A stretch of DNA of 64,000 nucleotides, from positions 310,001-374,000 of the forward strand of contig NZ_JACVAK010000001.1 of assembly GCF_014851805.1 (NCBI RefSeq), given 5' to 3'. Each line of letters begins with the position of its first letter. Position 1 is the stretch's first letter. Source of the stretch: Pseudoxanthomonas sp. PXM02 (GTDB lineage: Bacteria; Pseudomonadota; Gammaproteobacteria; Xanthomonadales; Xanthomonadaceae). The notes under the pieces were generated by a model. That model saw only the letters and a list, made by a program, of their open reading frames with translations. It did no database searches and had not been told where the DNA came from. A program made the position numbers and the translations under genes. Below are positions 26,317-35,210 of the stretch, piece after piece.

Positions 26317-27258
26317 TCAGGCCGCGACATCCACCGCCGGCTGCTCCATCGCATCGCTGGCCTCGGGCGCTGCGAACGCGAGCGCGCGGGCGAGCGGACC
26401 CATCGCTGCCACATCGTCGGCCAGTTGCTCGTGCAGTGCCTGCATCACGCGCTCCGACAGGCCCCACTCGCGCGCGACCGCACGGCCGAGCCGCGGCGAC
26501 CAGCGTTGCAGCAGGCGTGCCATCGCCTCGGCATCGGGCAGCCCTGCGCCGTGCTGCGCGGTGACATCCCGCAATACCTGTACGACGACGATGGCGCCCA
26601 GCCCTTGCAACAGCGCCAGCAACTGGGCGGCGAACACGTCTTCCCGGCCCCCGGCTGCGGCAGTTTCCGACGCGATCAGCGCGGTGCGCTGGGTGTGGTC
26701 CCATATCAGATCGGGAAGACGACCGAACACACCGCCCTCCATTCGCATCACCGGCTGCATCAGTGCGACGGCGACCAGATGGCGCAGGCCATCCACGCCG
26801 ACCATCGCCACGGCACGGTCCAGGCTCTCCACGGCATCGCCACGGGTGCGGTACAGGGCGCTGTTGGCGAGCTTCAGCAGGTTGGCGGCCAGCGCGGGAT
26901 CGCGGGCGATGATCCCGGCGATGTCGCGACCCGAGGCAGCATCATCGTTGATCGTGCTGAGCAGTTGCGGCAGCAGTTGCGGGCGCCGTGGCAGGCGCTG
27001 CGGATCTTCGGCGAAACGCACCAGGGCGCGCCGGGCGTCCGCGATCAGCGGAAGGCTGTCCTCTGGCGAACGGCAGCTCCCCGCATCCATGCCGGCAAGT
27101 CGCAACAGGCTGAGCGCCCAGTCCCGCGAGGGGGCGTTCGGCGGGGCGGACGCAGCCACGGCTTCCGCAGCCGCTGGCACGGCACGCGCCAACGGCGCTG
27201 CCACCGGCTCGCGCCGGCCCCTGGACCACCACCCCGTGACTCGTGCAAGCAGCGGCAC
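26317..27258 (-). CDS. HDOD domain signalling protein
   Basis: A 313-residue cytoplasmic protein with a disordered Ala/Pro-rich N-terminus (1-45) and an HDOD domain (about 85-280). The domain shows the family blocks LPQLLSTIND, IARDPALAANLLKLANSALYR and AVAMVGVDGLRHLV. HDOD domains resemble HD phosphohydrolases but usually lack the metal-binding HD pair, and work as protein-protein switches in c-di-GMP, motility and stress regulation. The start is a GTG at 27258. Confidence 0.82.
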   Translation of the reverse strand: MPLLARVTGWWSRGRREPVAAPLARAVPAAAEAVAASAPPNAPSRDWALSLLRLAGMDAGSCRSPEDSLPLIADARRALVRFAEDPQRLPRRPQLLPQLLSTINDDAASGRDIAGIIARDPALAANLLKLANSALYRTRGDAVESLDRAVAMVGVDGLRHLVAVALMQPVMRMEGGVFGRLPDLIWDHTQRTALIASETAAAGGREDVFAAQLLALLQGLGAIVVVQVLRDVTAQHGAGLPDAEAMARLLQRWSPRLGRAVAREWGLSERVMQALHEQLADDVAAMGPLARALAFAAPEASDAMEQPAVDVAA

Positions 27259-27437
27259 GCGTACCCGCCTTCTTCCGCATGTTCGACCTCATGCCATCGG
27301 CCGCACGGCGAAAATCTTTAGCGCGCGTTGCGGCACTTTCGCACCGTCGCGATGTTCATGAATCTCCGCACTGCATGGTTACATGCTGTTGATGCCGGCT
27401 GCGCGACGGTGGCAGCACATCCCAATGGGAGCTCCCC

Positions 27438-27893
27438 ATGAACACGCAGAAGAAGATCCAGCACAGCCTCAACGACCTGATCGAGATCGCGCGCGACGGC
27501 CACGGCTTCTACACCGAAGCGGCCGGCAAGGTGAAGGACGCCGAGCTTGCCTCGTTGTTCACGCGTATCGCCGGCGTCAAGCAGGATATCGTCGCGCGCC
27601 TCAGTGCGGTCGTCGCCTCGACCGGCGGAACGCCGGCCGAGCACGGCACTCTGGTCGGCAGCATGCAGCAGTTCTATGGCAAGGTCCGTGCCACGCTGGG
27701 CGACACGACCTACGGCTATGTCGCCGAACTGGAAGAATCGGAAGACCGCCTGCTGAACGCCTTCAACGAGACTATCAGCGACGAATCCACGCCGCCCACC
27801 GCGCGTGCAGAAGCACAGGCCCTGCTGCCCAGCGTGCGCGAGTGCCACAACGTCATGCGCGACCGCAAGCTGGTCCTGAAGCGCGCCAGCTGA
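27438..27893 (+). CDS. PA2169/DUF2383-type four-helix-bundle protein
   Basis: This 151-residue, all-helical protein resembles the DUF2383 (PA2169) family of ferritin-like four-helix bundles, often induced by stress. Visible features are LNDLIEIARDGHGFYTEAA at the start, repeated Glu/His helix positions and the C-terminal RECHNVMRDRKLVLKR block. Function in the family is not established. It is monocistronic, with a strong terminator 24 nt after the stop. Confidence 0.78.
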   Translation: MNTQKKIQHSLNDLIEIARDGHGFYTEAAGKVKDAELASLFTRIAGVKQDIVARLSAVVASTGGTPAEHGTLVGSMQQFYGKVRATLGDTTYGYVAELEESEDRLLNAFNETISDESTPPTARAEAQALLPSVRECHNVMRDRKLVLKRAS

Positions 27894-27916
27894 GTGCGGA
27901 CCTGACCCGAAGCGAC

Positions 27917-27946
27917 GAAGCCCCGCACTGCGGGGCTTCTTCTTTC
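27917..27946 (+). terminator. Rho-independent terminator
   Basis: A perfect 10-bp stem GAAGCCCCGC/GCGGGGCTTC with loop ACT is followed by TTCTTTCT. It lies directly after the four-helix-bundle gene. Confidence 0.85.
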
Positions 27947-28020
27947 TGGCAGGGAGCGGATGCGCCGCGGCAATGGAAACAGGCGTGGAAGCGTCACGGC
28001 CTAGACGCTTGCGGCAAGGA

Positions 28021-28287
28021 TCAGCGCAGCTGGCTGTCCTTGCTGCCGCGACGGTTGTACAGACCGGCGCCCTGCTCTTCCTGGTCGGCGGCCTCCTGGC
28101 AGGCCACGCACAGGCGCACGCCCGGCACGGCCTTCTGGCGCGCCACGGGAATCGGCTTCTCGCACTCCTCGCAGTGCGTCAGGCTGGGGCCCTGGGGCAA
28201 GGCGCGCCGCGCCCGCTCGATGCCGTCCTTCACGGTCGCATCGATCTGGTCCTGTACGGCGCCGTCGCCGGCCCATCCGGTTGCCAT
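28021..28287 (-). CDS. DksA/TraR-family C4 zinc-finger protein
   Basis: An 88-residue protein of the DksA/TraR family (YbiI-like short form). It has one C4 zinc finger, CEEC...CVAC (about residues 39-62), preceded by a short helix. DksA-type proteins bind RNA polymerase through the secondary channel, but the short members often have unknown partners. The stop is followed by the end of the facing terminator region; the gene is probably monocistronic. Confidence 0.85.
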   Translation of the reverse strand: MATGWAGDGAVQDQIDATVKDGIERARRALPQGPSLTHCEECEKPIPVARQKAVPGVRLCVACQEAADQEEQGAGLYNRRGSKDSQLR

Positions 28288-28382
28288 GGTCGTCTCCTCG
28301 TGGATCGCGGGTGCACGGCCAGCTTACGCCTGCACCCGCATCAGGTATTCACGAACAGAAATGGGGTCTGCGCCGCGACGCT

Positions 28383-29309
28383 TCAACCGTGCGTCAAGGC
28401 GTAGTCGATCGCCGCCACCACCGCCGCCACCTGCGCATCGTTGCACTGCTGCGGCGTGGCCTTGGGACTGTCCGGATAGACCTCGGTGATGGTGGTGTAG
28501 CGCGCCTCGGTGATGCCCGTGCACAGGCCGAGCGATTTCACCGGATACTCGATCACGCCTTCGGCGACGACCGGGGAACCGATGATCTCGCCCTGCGCGT
28601 CGGCCGGCGCGATATGCGTCACTGCGGCGACCGCGGCGATGACCGCACGCTGGAAGTCCGGCTGCCGACGCTCGCTGTCGTCCACCAGGTAGAACCCGTC
28701 CGGAATCTCGCCCGGCTCGTACGGCTTGCCATCGCGCGCCGCGAGGGAGGGCCGGAATTCGGTCTCGTCGCTGTCCGTGGTCTCGTGCAGGTCGATATGC
28801 ATCAGCACGCGATCCTTCAGCGGCGCCACCAGGTCGATCAGCGCGGCCGATTCCTGCGCAGGGCTGTCGGCGCGGAACGACCGGTTCGGATCCAGCGCGT
28901 CGGCGTTCCAGCGATGGATGCGCTCGTAGCCCCACGGGCTGACACAGGGCACGACCAGCAGATTGGCCTTGCCCGCGTAGTCGCCGGCACGTTGTTCCAG
29001 GAACTGCAGCGCGCCGTGTACGCCGCTGGTCTCGTAGCCGTGCACACCGCCGGTCACCAGCATCGTGGGCAATGCCTCGTCCCAGCCGCGGCTGCGCACG
29101 GCAAACAGCGGATAGGTTTCGCCGGGGCCGTAGTCGAGTGTGCCGTACGGCTGCACGTCGAAACGCTCGCGCAGCGCATCGATCGCCACGCCCACATCAT
29201 CCACGTATCGCCTGCGCACGCGCTGCTGCGCGCGCCACTGCGCCTTCTCCGCTGCGCCCCAGGGCTGGCCGGGGGTACCGATGGGATGGAAACGCTCGAA
29301 CGTGGTCAT
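28383..29309 (-). CDS. M14-family metallocarboxypeptidase-like protein
   Basis: This 308-residue protein resembles the M14 family (succinylglutamate desuccinylase/aspartoacylase and carboxypeptidase clan). The zinc-binding HxxE is in TGGVHGYETSGVHGAL, an NPDG-like DPNRSFR follows, and the third ligand lies in LMHIDLHETTDSDE. No signal peptide is seen, so it probably acts in the cytoplasm on an N-acyl amino acid or small peptide. The exact substrate is not predictable. It sits back to back with the methyltransferase at 29403. Confidence 0.8.
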   Translation of the reverse strand: MTTFERFHPIGTPGQPWGAAEKAQWRAQQRVRRRYVDDVGVAIDALRERFDVQPYGTLDYGPGETYPLFAVRSRGWDEALPTMLVTGGVHGYETSGVHGALQFLEQRAGDYAGKANLLVVPCVSPWGYERIHRWNADALDPNRSFRADSPAQESAALIDLVAPLKDRVLMHIDLHETTDSDETEFRPSLAARDGKPYEPGEIPDGFYLVDDSERRQPDFQRAVIAAVAAVTHIAPADAQGEIIGSPVVAEGVIEYPVKSLGLCTGITEARYTTITEVYPDSPKATPQQCNDAQVAAVVAAIDYALTHG

Positions 29310-29402
29310 GGCGATGGCGGTGCTGGAACCAAGGGGTCCGCACTATACCAGCGCGGTCCTTTCGCCCCGCCGCACTGTTCCCCACGGGCCATCGCGGCGA
29401 AA

Positions 29403-30275
29403 ATGCGCTTCGACGTCCCGTGCGAATTCCCGATGCCCCGCTATACCGGCCCCCTGCTGACCCGCGGTACCGCCACCGCCCTGCTTGCCGCCCGCGACCG
29501 TGCCGAGGCCCGGTGGACAGGCTCGCTCGACCTCGACCGTTCGCAGGGTGAAGCGCTGCTGGACGCCGACGGCTGGCATTGGCACGGCGTGGCGTATCCA
29601 TACCCCGGCAAGCTCAAGGACCGCACGCTGTACTGGTGGGATGGCGAGGACTTCGAACCGGTGTCGCGCTACAGCGGGTCGCTGATCAAGCTGGTGCCTA
29701 CCGAGTGGGGCGTGCCCACGTTCGAGATCGACGGCATCAAGATGCTGCCGACCTCGAAGGAATCCCCGCTCGACGACGCGCGCCGCAAGGTGGCGCTGGT
29801 CGAGCCGCGCGGCAGGACCGTGCTGGATACCTGTGGCGGACTGGGCTACTTCGCGGCCTGCTGCCTGGACGCCGGCGCCGCGCGCATCCTGTCATTCGAG
29901 AAGAACGCCGACGTGCTGTGGCTGCGCACGCTGAACCCGTGGTCGCCGGATCCGGACGATGCCGCAGCCGGCGGTCGCCTGCAGCTCACGCATGCCGACG
30001 TGTCGCAGGCGATCACGCAGGTACCGGAAGGTTCCGTCGATGCCCTGCTGCACGATCCGCCGCGTTTCGGCATTGCGGGCGAGCTGTATTCGCAGGCGTT
30101 CTACGACCAGCTCGCCCGCGTACTGCGCCGGGGCGGCTCGCTGTTCCACTACACCGGCAGCCCCAACAAGCTGACCACCGGTCGCGACGTGCCCGGCGAA
30201 GTGGCGAAGCGCCTGGAGAAGGCCGGCTTCAAGGCGCAGCGGGCGCTGGACGGAGTAACCGGCCTGCGCCGCTGA
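29403..30275 (+). CDS. SAM-dependent methyltransferase (MnmC-like domain)
   Basis: This protein of about 290 residues has an N-terminal beta-rich region (about 1-110) and a Rossmann-type methyltransferase domain. The SAM motif is VLDTCGGLGYFAACCL, with acidic ligand FEKNADV. A catalytic-loop DPPR in ALLHDPPRFGIAG is followed by RVLRRGGSLFHYTG. The layout matches MnmC-like/spermidine-synthase-like methyltransferases found in archaea and xanthomonads; the substrate is unknown. The start could also be the ATG at 29433. Confidence 0.78.
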   Translation: MRFDVPCEFPMPRYTGPLLTRGTATALLAARDRAEARWTGSLDLDRSQGEALLDADGWHWHGVAYPYPGKLKDRTLYWWDGEDFEPVSRYSGSLIKLVPTEWGVPTFEIDGIKMLPTSKESPLDDARRKVALVEPRGRTVLDTCGGLGYFAACCLDAGAARILSFEKNADVLWLRTLNPWSPDPDDAAAGGRLQLTHADVSQAITQVPEGSVDALLHDPPRFGIAGELYSQAFYDQLARVLRRGGSLFHYTGSPNKLTTGRDVPGEVAKRLEKAGFKAQRALDGVTGLRR

Positions 30276-30284
30276 GCCGCTGCG

Positions 30285-30878
30285 TCAGTACTCCATGACC
30301 ACCGCGTACAGGCGCAGGCGCCCTTCGAAGGTGCCCTGGCGCACGACGTCGAAGTACCACCACTGCTCGTCCGGTGGGGAACCGCTGTTCTTGGTCAGGA
30401 TCAGCGAGGCTTCCTGCATGATCGTCGGCGACTCCGGCACCGCTGCCAGCGGCGTGCCGTAGCTCGAGTAGGTCTCGAAGCCACTGCCGTGCCTCAGCGT
30501 CACCGGCGTGACCACGAACTGCAGGTCGCCGCCTTCATCCCCGACCATCTCGTAGAAGAACCGCAGGCGGATGCGGGTGCCGGTGAAATCCGCGGGACGC
30601 TTCAGGGTGAAGGACATCACGCCGGTGCCGCCGTTCCAGTTCACGCCACGCGTGTGCACGTCGAACGCGCCCGGCGTCGCCGACCTCGACAGCGCATGCG
30701 CCGGCACGGTGATGTTGCGGGTGAAGCGCGGGCAGCGGACGGGTTGCTGCACGCACAGCACCGACACCAGATCGACAACGGGCGTGCTCTTGCGGAGCAG
30801 CTCATCGGGCGGAGGAGCCGCCAGTGCCTGCCCGCAGGCGACGACGAGCAGTGCAGATAGCATCGTGCGGATTGCCAT
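30285..30878 (-). CDS. Exported hypothetical protein
   Basis: A 197-residue protein with a signal peptide ending QALAAP. The mature part looks beta-rich, with a Cys pair (LCVQQPVRC) and a C-terminal WWYFDVVRQGTFEGRLRLYAVVM stretch. I do not recognise the family. The ATG at 30878 has a good GGAGA ribosome binding site. It converges with the methyltransferase gene, 9 bp apart. Confidence 0.7.
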   Translation of the reverse strand: MAIRTMLSALLVVACGQALAAPPPDELLRKSTPVVDLVSVLCVQQPVRCPRFTRNITVPAHALSRSATPGAFDVHTRGVNWNGGTGVMSFTLKRPADFTGTRIRLRFFYEMVGDEGGDLQFVVTPVTLRHGSGFETYSSYGTPLAAVPESPTIMQEASLILTKNSGSPPDEQWWYFDVVRQGTFEGRLRLYAVVMEY

Positions 30879-31071
30879 GTTCCATTCTCCGTGGATCCGC
30901 CACCGCGTGGTGCGGTGGCTTGCAATCAGGGCCAACGCGGCATCGCAGCGGCAGCGGACAGCGCCGTACGTCGGACCGTCGCCGGATCAACGCGCAACGG
31001 CGCGGTTTTTCACGGAGGTTGAACGTTTCGTCGTGCATTCCGGCTGCTCCCGTCCGCTGCAGGAGGCACCC

Positions 31072-31674
31072 ATGCGTCACACCTCGATGAAGCTGTCCGT
31101 TGCCGTTTCCGCACTGCTTGCCACGATTGCGGTCTTCGCACAGGAGAAGGCGCCCTCGATGACACCCGAGATGCAGGCGCAGATGGAGGCGTACCAAAAG
31201 GCCGGCACGCCCGGCATCGAACACGGCAGGTTGGCCGGGATGGCCGGCAACTACGACCTCACGGTGAAGAGCTGGCATGCGCCCGGCGCACCGCCCAGCA
31301 CCGATCCCGGCACCGCGACGCGCCGCATGATCCTCGGCAACCGCGTGATGCTGGAGGAAGTGACGTCGCAGGTGATGGGCCAGCCGTTCACCGGCCAGGG
31401 CCTGCACGGTTTCGACAATGTCACCGGCAAGTACTGGGGTACCTGGAACGACAGCATGAGCACCGGCGTGATGCTCAGCGAAGGGACCTGCGATGCGCAG
31501 CTCACCTGCACCTACACCGGCACCCACCACGATCCGGTGACGAAGAAGCCGCAGACCAGCCGCATGACCACGCGCTGGAGCGACAAGGACACCGAAGTGT
31601 TCGAGATGTACGGTCCCGGTCCGGACGGCAAGGAAACCAAGATGATGGAGATCACCTACAAGCGGCGCCCCTGA
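31072..31674 (+). CDS. DUF1579 family exported protein
   Basis: A 200-residue protein with a signal peptide and a DUF1579 domain (lipocalin-like beta barrel). Recognisable blocks are LAGMAGNYDLTVKSWHAPG, TRRMILGNRVMLEEVTSQVMG, GLHGFDNVTGKYWGTWNDSM and the closing EITYKRRP. The function is unknown. A canonical AGGAGG ribosome binding site precedes the start. Confidence 0.85.
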   Translation: MRHTSMKLSVAVSALLATIAVFAQEKAPSMTPEMQAQMEAYQKAGTPGIEHGRLAGMAGNYDLTVKSWHAPGAPPSTDPGTATRRMILGNRVMLEEVTSQVMGQPFTGQGLHGFDNVTGKYWGTWNDSMSTGVMLSEGTCDAQLTCTYTGTHHDPVTKKPQTSRMTTRWSDKDTEVFEMYGPGPDGKETKMMEITYKRRP

Positions 31675-31689
31675 GCGCCGCGGCCGGGA

Positions 31690-32667
31690 TCACGCGTTCA
31701 CAGCCTGTCCGGCTTCGGCCAGGCTGCGCCGCCACGATGCCGGCGGCTGGCCGTATTCGCGACGGAACGCGCGGCTGAACGACGTGTCGTTCTGGTAACC
31801 GACTTCCTCGGCCACGCGCGATAGCGGCGCATTGCTTCGTCGCAACAGGTTGGCCGCCATCACCATGCGCCACTGCGTCAGGTACTGCATGGGCGATGTG
31901 CCCACCAGGTGCTGGAAGCGCTCGGCAAGCACCGAGCGCGAGGTGCCTGCCGCGCGTGCGAGTTCGGCCAGCGTCCAGTCGTGCGCCGGGCGCTGGTGCA
32001 TCGCGTTCAGCGCGCCACCGACGACGCGATCGCCCAGTCCCGCCAGCCAGCCGGCGTGCCCCTCGCTCTGTTGCACGTGCTGACGCAGCATCTCGATGAA
32101 CAGCAGCTCGGCAAGCTTGGCGAGCAGGCCATTGCCGCCCGGCCGCGGCGATTTCGCTTCGGCCAGCGCATAGCGCACCGACGATTCCAGCCATGGACCG
32201 GCATGCGTGTCGCGCAGGCTGACGCGCACGACCGGCGGCAGGCCATCTAGCAGCAGGCGCGCCAGCCGTGTATCGCAGGCCAGGTAACCGCAGACGATGC
32301 GTGTCGGTGCGCCGCCTCCGCCGTAGGCAAGACGGCGCGGCCGGCTGGAAAACAGTTTCTTCAGGTCGGCCGCGCCGCTCGGCGGCGGCAGTCCCGGTGT
32401 CGACGCCATGCGGTGTGCACAGCCATTGGGAAACATCACCACGTCGCCGGCCCGCGCATGCACGGGCGCTGCGCCTTCCCGTTCCACCACGCACTCGCCC
32501 TCGGTGATCAGGTGGAAGATCACCACCTGCTCGGCCGACGGATCCAGCCACGGCGCCGCCAGCGCGGCTTTCGGCGACTGGTAGCACCAGGGTGCACTGA
32601 AGCGGGCGTTGACGAAGAACGCCCCCGACATCTGCACGACGCGCAGGATTTCCGACAGCGCATCCAC
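31690..32667 (-). CDS. AraC-family regulator with cupin sensor
   Basis: This 325-residue transcription factor has an N-terminal cupin domain of the AraC cupin_6 type (SAPWCYQSPKAA, VIFHLITEGECVVE, AGDVVMFPNGCAHRM). A C-terminal pair of helix-turn-helix motifs follows (WTLAELARAAGTSRSVLAERF and LSRVAEEVGYQNDTSFSRAFRREYG). It starts with GTG directly after the OsmC stop codon, so both are translated from one message. It may sense an electrophile or peroxide and regulate the OsmC gene, which is inference from the pairing. Confidence 0.88.
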   Translation of the reverse strand: MDALSEILRVVQMSGAFFVNARFSAPWCYQSPKAALAAPWLDPSAEQVVIFHLITEGECVVEREGAAPVHARAGDVVMFPNGCAHRMASTPGLPPPSGAADLKKLFSSRPRRLAYGGGGAPTRIVCGYLACDTRLARLLLDGLPPVVRVSLRDTHAGPWLESSVRYALAEAKSPRPGGNGLLAKLAELLFIEMLRQHVQQSEGHAGWLAGLGDRVVGGALNAMHQRPAHDWTLAELARAAGTSRSVLAERFQHLVGTSPMQYLTQWRMVMAANLLRRSNAPLSRVAEEVGYQNDTSFSRAFRREYGQPPASWRRSLAEAGQAVNA

Positions 32668-33201
32668 TCAGGTCGTACCCGTGATGGCGACCGTCATGAC
32701 CGGCTGTCCTGCGATCGCACCCTGCATCGGCGATCGCCGCAATGCCTCCTCGACGAGCGCACGCAGCCGGTCAGGTGCAACGCCGGCCGCCGCGACATCG
32801 ACCGCCACCTGCATCGCCACGGGACCTGCGTCGACGGCCACGCCGTCGCTGTCGCGCATGCCCAGCAGGCCGCGCGTGTCGGTGCGACTGCCGACCTCCA
32901 CGTCGAGACGGTCGAGGACGATGCCCTGCTCTGCAGCCACCATCGCGATAGCGGTGGTCGCACAGGCGGCGATGCCGGCGCGGAAGTACCAGCCGGGCGA
33001 TGGAAGCTCGCCACCGCCACCGAGTTCGGCCGGCATGTCGGTACCGATCCGCACACCGGACGCATGCGTGGCGGTGACGCGCATCCCGCCGTCCCACTGC
33101 GCGCGGGCGCTGACATCGTCGTGCAGGCCCTTGTCGGGCCGGCGGGTGAACACGGCGACGGCGCGTTGCAATGCCGCGTTGATGTCGTGGTGCATGTCCA
33201 T
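32668..33201 (-). CDS. OsmC family protein
   Basis: A 177-residue OsmC/Ohr-superfamily protein. The core helix carries one cysteine (GIAACATTAIAMVAAEQG) and the C-terminal half has the usual LRALVEEALRRSPM region. Only this one Cys of the usual peroxidatic pair is visible, so activity on organic hydroperoxides is uncertain. It lies immediately upstream of the cupin/AraC regulator. The ATG at 33201 follows a purine-poor leader. Confidence 0.82.
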   Translation of the reverse strand: MDMHHDINAALQRAVAVFTRRPDKGLHDDVSARAQWDGGMRVTATHASGVRIGTDMPAELGGGGELPSPGWYFRAGIAACATTAIAMVAAEQGIVLDRLDVEVGSRTDTRGLLGMRDSDGVAVDAGPVAMQVAVDVAAAGVAPDRLRALVEEALRRSPMQGAIAGQPVMTVAITGTT

Positions 33202-33425
33202 GGCGGAAGGTCGCTTGGGGTCCAGCGGGTCAGGACCGGATTCTGCTCCCGATAACGCGGCCTTCCGCACGCCGAGGCCAGCCGCCGGACGCACGGCAAG
33301 GAAATCAGGAACCCGGGACGACCGGCCACGCGCCACGGACGCACGGCCAGTTCCGGCAGACGCCGCGTCAGGACGCCGCCCACGTCGCACCGCCAGTCTG
33401 CGCTTCCCCAACCGGAGTGCCCCTG

Positions 33426-34259
33426 ATGAACGCCGTCCCCGCTTCCCTCCCCGCTTCCCCCGACCTGGCCGCGATCAAGCAACGCCAGCAGGCCGCCTGG
33501 TCCAGCGGCAACTACGCCGTGGTCGGCACCACCTTGCAGATCGTCGGCGAACAGCTGGCCGAAGCCGTCGACCTGCGTTGGGACGACCACGTCCTGGACG
33601 TCGCCGCCGGCAACGGCAACGCCACGCTGGCCGCCGCGCGCCGTGGCGGCCGCGTGGTCTCCACCGACTACGTGCCCGCCCTGCTCGACCTGGGCCGTGC
33701 CCGCGCCGAGGCGGAACAGCTGGAGGTCGAGTTCCAGACCGCCGACGCGGAAGCGCTACCGTTCGCCGACGGGCAATTCGACGTGGTCCTGTCGACGTTC
33801 GGCGTGATGTTCACCCCCGACCACGCGCAGGCCGCGAGCGAACTGCTGCGTGTCTGCCGCGCCGGCGGCCGCATCGGCCTGGCCAACTGGACGCCGGACG
33901 GCTTCATCGGCCAGATGTTCAAGGTGCTCGGCCGCCATCTGCCGCCGCCAGCCGGGGTGCAACCGCCGTCGCTGTGGGGCACGCATGCGCACCTGCACAC
34001 GCTGTTCGGCGACCGCGTCAGCGCGATCTCGGCCACGCCGCGCCTGTTCAACTTCCGCTACCGCTCGGCCGCGCACATGGTCGACGTGTTCCGCACCTGG
34101 TACGGGCCGGTGCAGAAGGCCTTCCAGGCACTGCCTGCAGCGCGCGCCGCGGAACTGGAAGACGATCTGGACGCGCTGATGGAACGCATGCGCACCGGCA
34201 ACGGCAACGGTCTGGTCGTGCCCAGCGAATACCTGGAAATCGTGGTCACGCGCCGGTGA
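33426..34259 (+). CDS. Class I SAM-dependent methyltransferase
   Basis: A 277-residue cytoplasmic methyltransferase of the UbiE/Methyltransf_11 type. SAM motif I is VLDVAAGNGNATLAAAR, the acidic motif is STDYVPALLDLG, and later motifs are FQTADAEALPFADGQFDVVLSTFGVMF and LLRVCRAGGRIGLANW. The substrate is unknown. The next methyltransferase begins 3 nt after its stop, so they form a pair; they are similar in design but not near-identical. Confidence 0.88.
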   Translation: MNAVPASLPASPDLAAIKQRQQAAWSSGNYAVVGTTLQIVGEQLAEAVDLRWDDHVLDVAAGNGNATLAAARRGGRVVSTDYVPALLDLGRARAEAEQLEVEFQTADAEALPFADGQFDVVLSTFGVMFTPDHAQAASELLRVCRAGGRIGLANWTPDGFIGQMFKVLGRHLPPPAGVQPPSLWGTHAHLHTLFGDRVSAISATPRLFNFRYRSAAHMVDVFRTWYGPVQKAFQALPAARAAELEDDLDALMERMRTGNGNGLVVPSEYLEIVVTRR

Positions 34260-34261
34260 AC

Positions 34262-35083
34262 ATGCAGGCGAAACTGCAGCGGCGCATCCAGCGCTACGGC
34301 TGGGACCTGGCCGCGAGCCACTACGAAACGCTGTGGGAAGCGGCCCTCGCCGACGCACACCGTCGCCTGCTCGATCTCGCCGCGCCTGCGCACGGCGAGT
34401 CGGTACTCGACGTGGCCTGCGGCACCGGCGTGATCGCCCTGGCCGCCGCCCGCCAGGTCGGACCCACCGGCCGCGTCCTCGGCGTGGACATCGCCGAACG
34501 CATGGTGGAACGCGCCACGCAGCGCGCCATGGATCTTGGCGTGGCCAACGTCACTTACGCGCGCATGGACGGCGAGCAACTGGACGCGCCGGCCGGCAGC
34601 TTCGACGTCGCGTACTGCGCGCTCGGCCTGATGTACATGCCGGATCCGGAGCAGGCCATGCGCGAGATCCACCGGCTGCTGAAACCCGGCGGCCGCGTGG
34701 CGATCGCGGTCTGGGGTCAGCGCGCCCGCTGCGGCTGGTCGCCGATCTTTCCGATCGTCGACGAGGAAGTGTCCAGCGAAGTGTGCCCGCTGTTCTTCCA
34801 ACTCGGCCATGCGGGCATGCTGGACGACCTGTGCACGCGTACCGGCTTCACCGGTGTGCAGGAACAGCGTGTCGACGCCGTGCTCGACTACGCCAGTGGT
34901 GAAGACGCCTGCGATGCCGCGTTCGTCGGCGGTCCGGTGGCGATGGCGTGGTCGCGCTTCGACGTGCCCACACGACGCCGCGTGCAGGCACGCTATCTGC
35001 GCGCCATCGCACCGTGGCGCATCGGTTCGGGCTACCGCATGCCGGGCGAATTTGTGGTGGCGGCGGCACGCAAGCCGGCCTGA
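34262..35083 (+). CDS. Class I SAM-dependent methyltransferase (second of pair)
   Basis: A 273-residue UbiE-like methyltransferase. SAM motif I is VLDVACGTGVIALAAAR, followed by VLGVDIAERMV and FDVAYCALGLMYMPDPEQAM. The motif LLKPGGRVAIAVWG closes the Rossmann domain. Starts are ATG 34262 or GTG 34256, the latter overlapping the upstream stop. The two adjacent genes may act on a shared pathway; none is identifiable here. Confidence 0.87.
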   Translation: MQAKLQRRIQRYGWDLAASHYETLWEAALADAHRRLLDLAAPAHGESVLDVACGTGVIALAAARQVGPTGRVLGVDIAERMVERATQRAMDLGVANVTYARMDGEQLDAPAGSFDVAYCALGLMYMPDPEQAMREIHRLLKPGGRVAIAVWGQRARCGWSPIFPIVDEEVSSEVCPLFFQLGHAGMLDDLCTRTGFTGVQEQRVDAVLDYASGEDACDAAFVGGPVAMAWSRFDVPTRRRVQARYLRAIAPWRIGSGYRMPGEFVVAAARKPA

Positions 35084-35210
35084 GTGTGGCACCCGGGCCG
35101 GACCTGCGTCGCACTCGTGCAATGGTGCGATGCAGCTTTCCCTTTTGGCCAATGCCCCGCCGGAAAGTGCTGTGGCCCACTGCCGCCACTTCACACCGGA
35201 GGTGCCGTCG

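Noticed and set aside
32668-33201. A true organic hydroperoxide resistance protein (Ohr)
   Set aside because: Only one of the two expected catalytic cysteines is visible, so only the OsmC superfamily is named.
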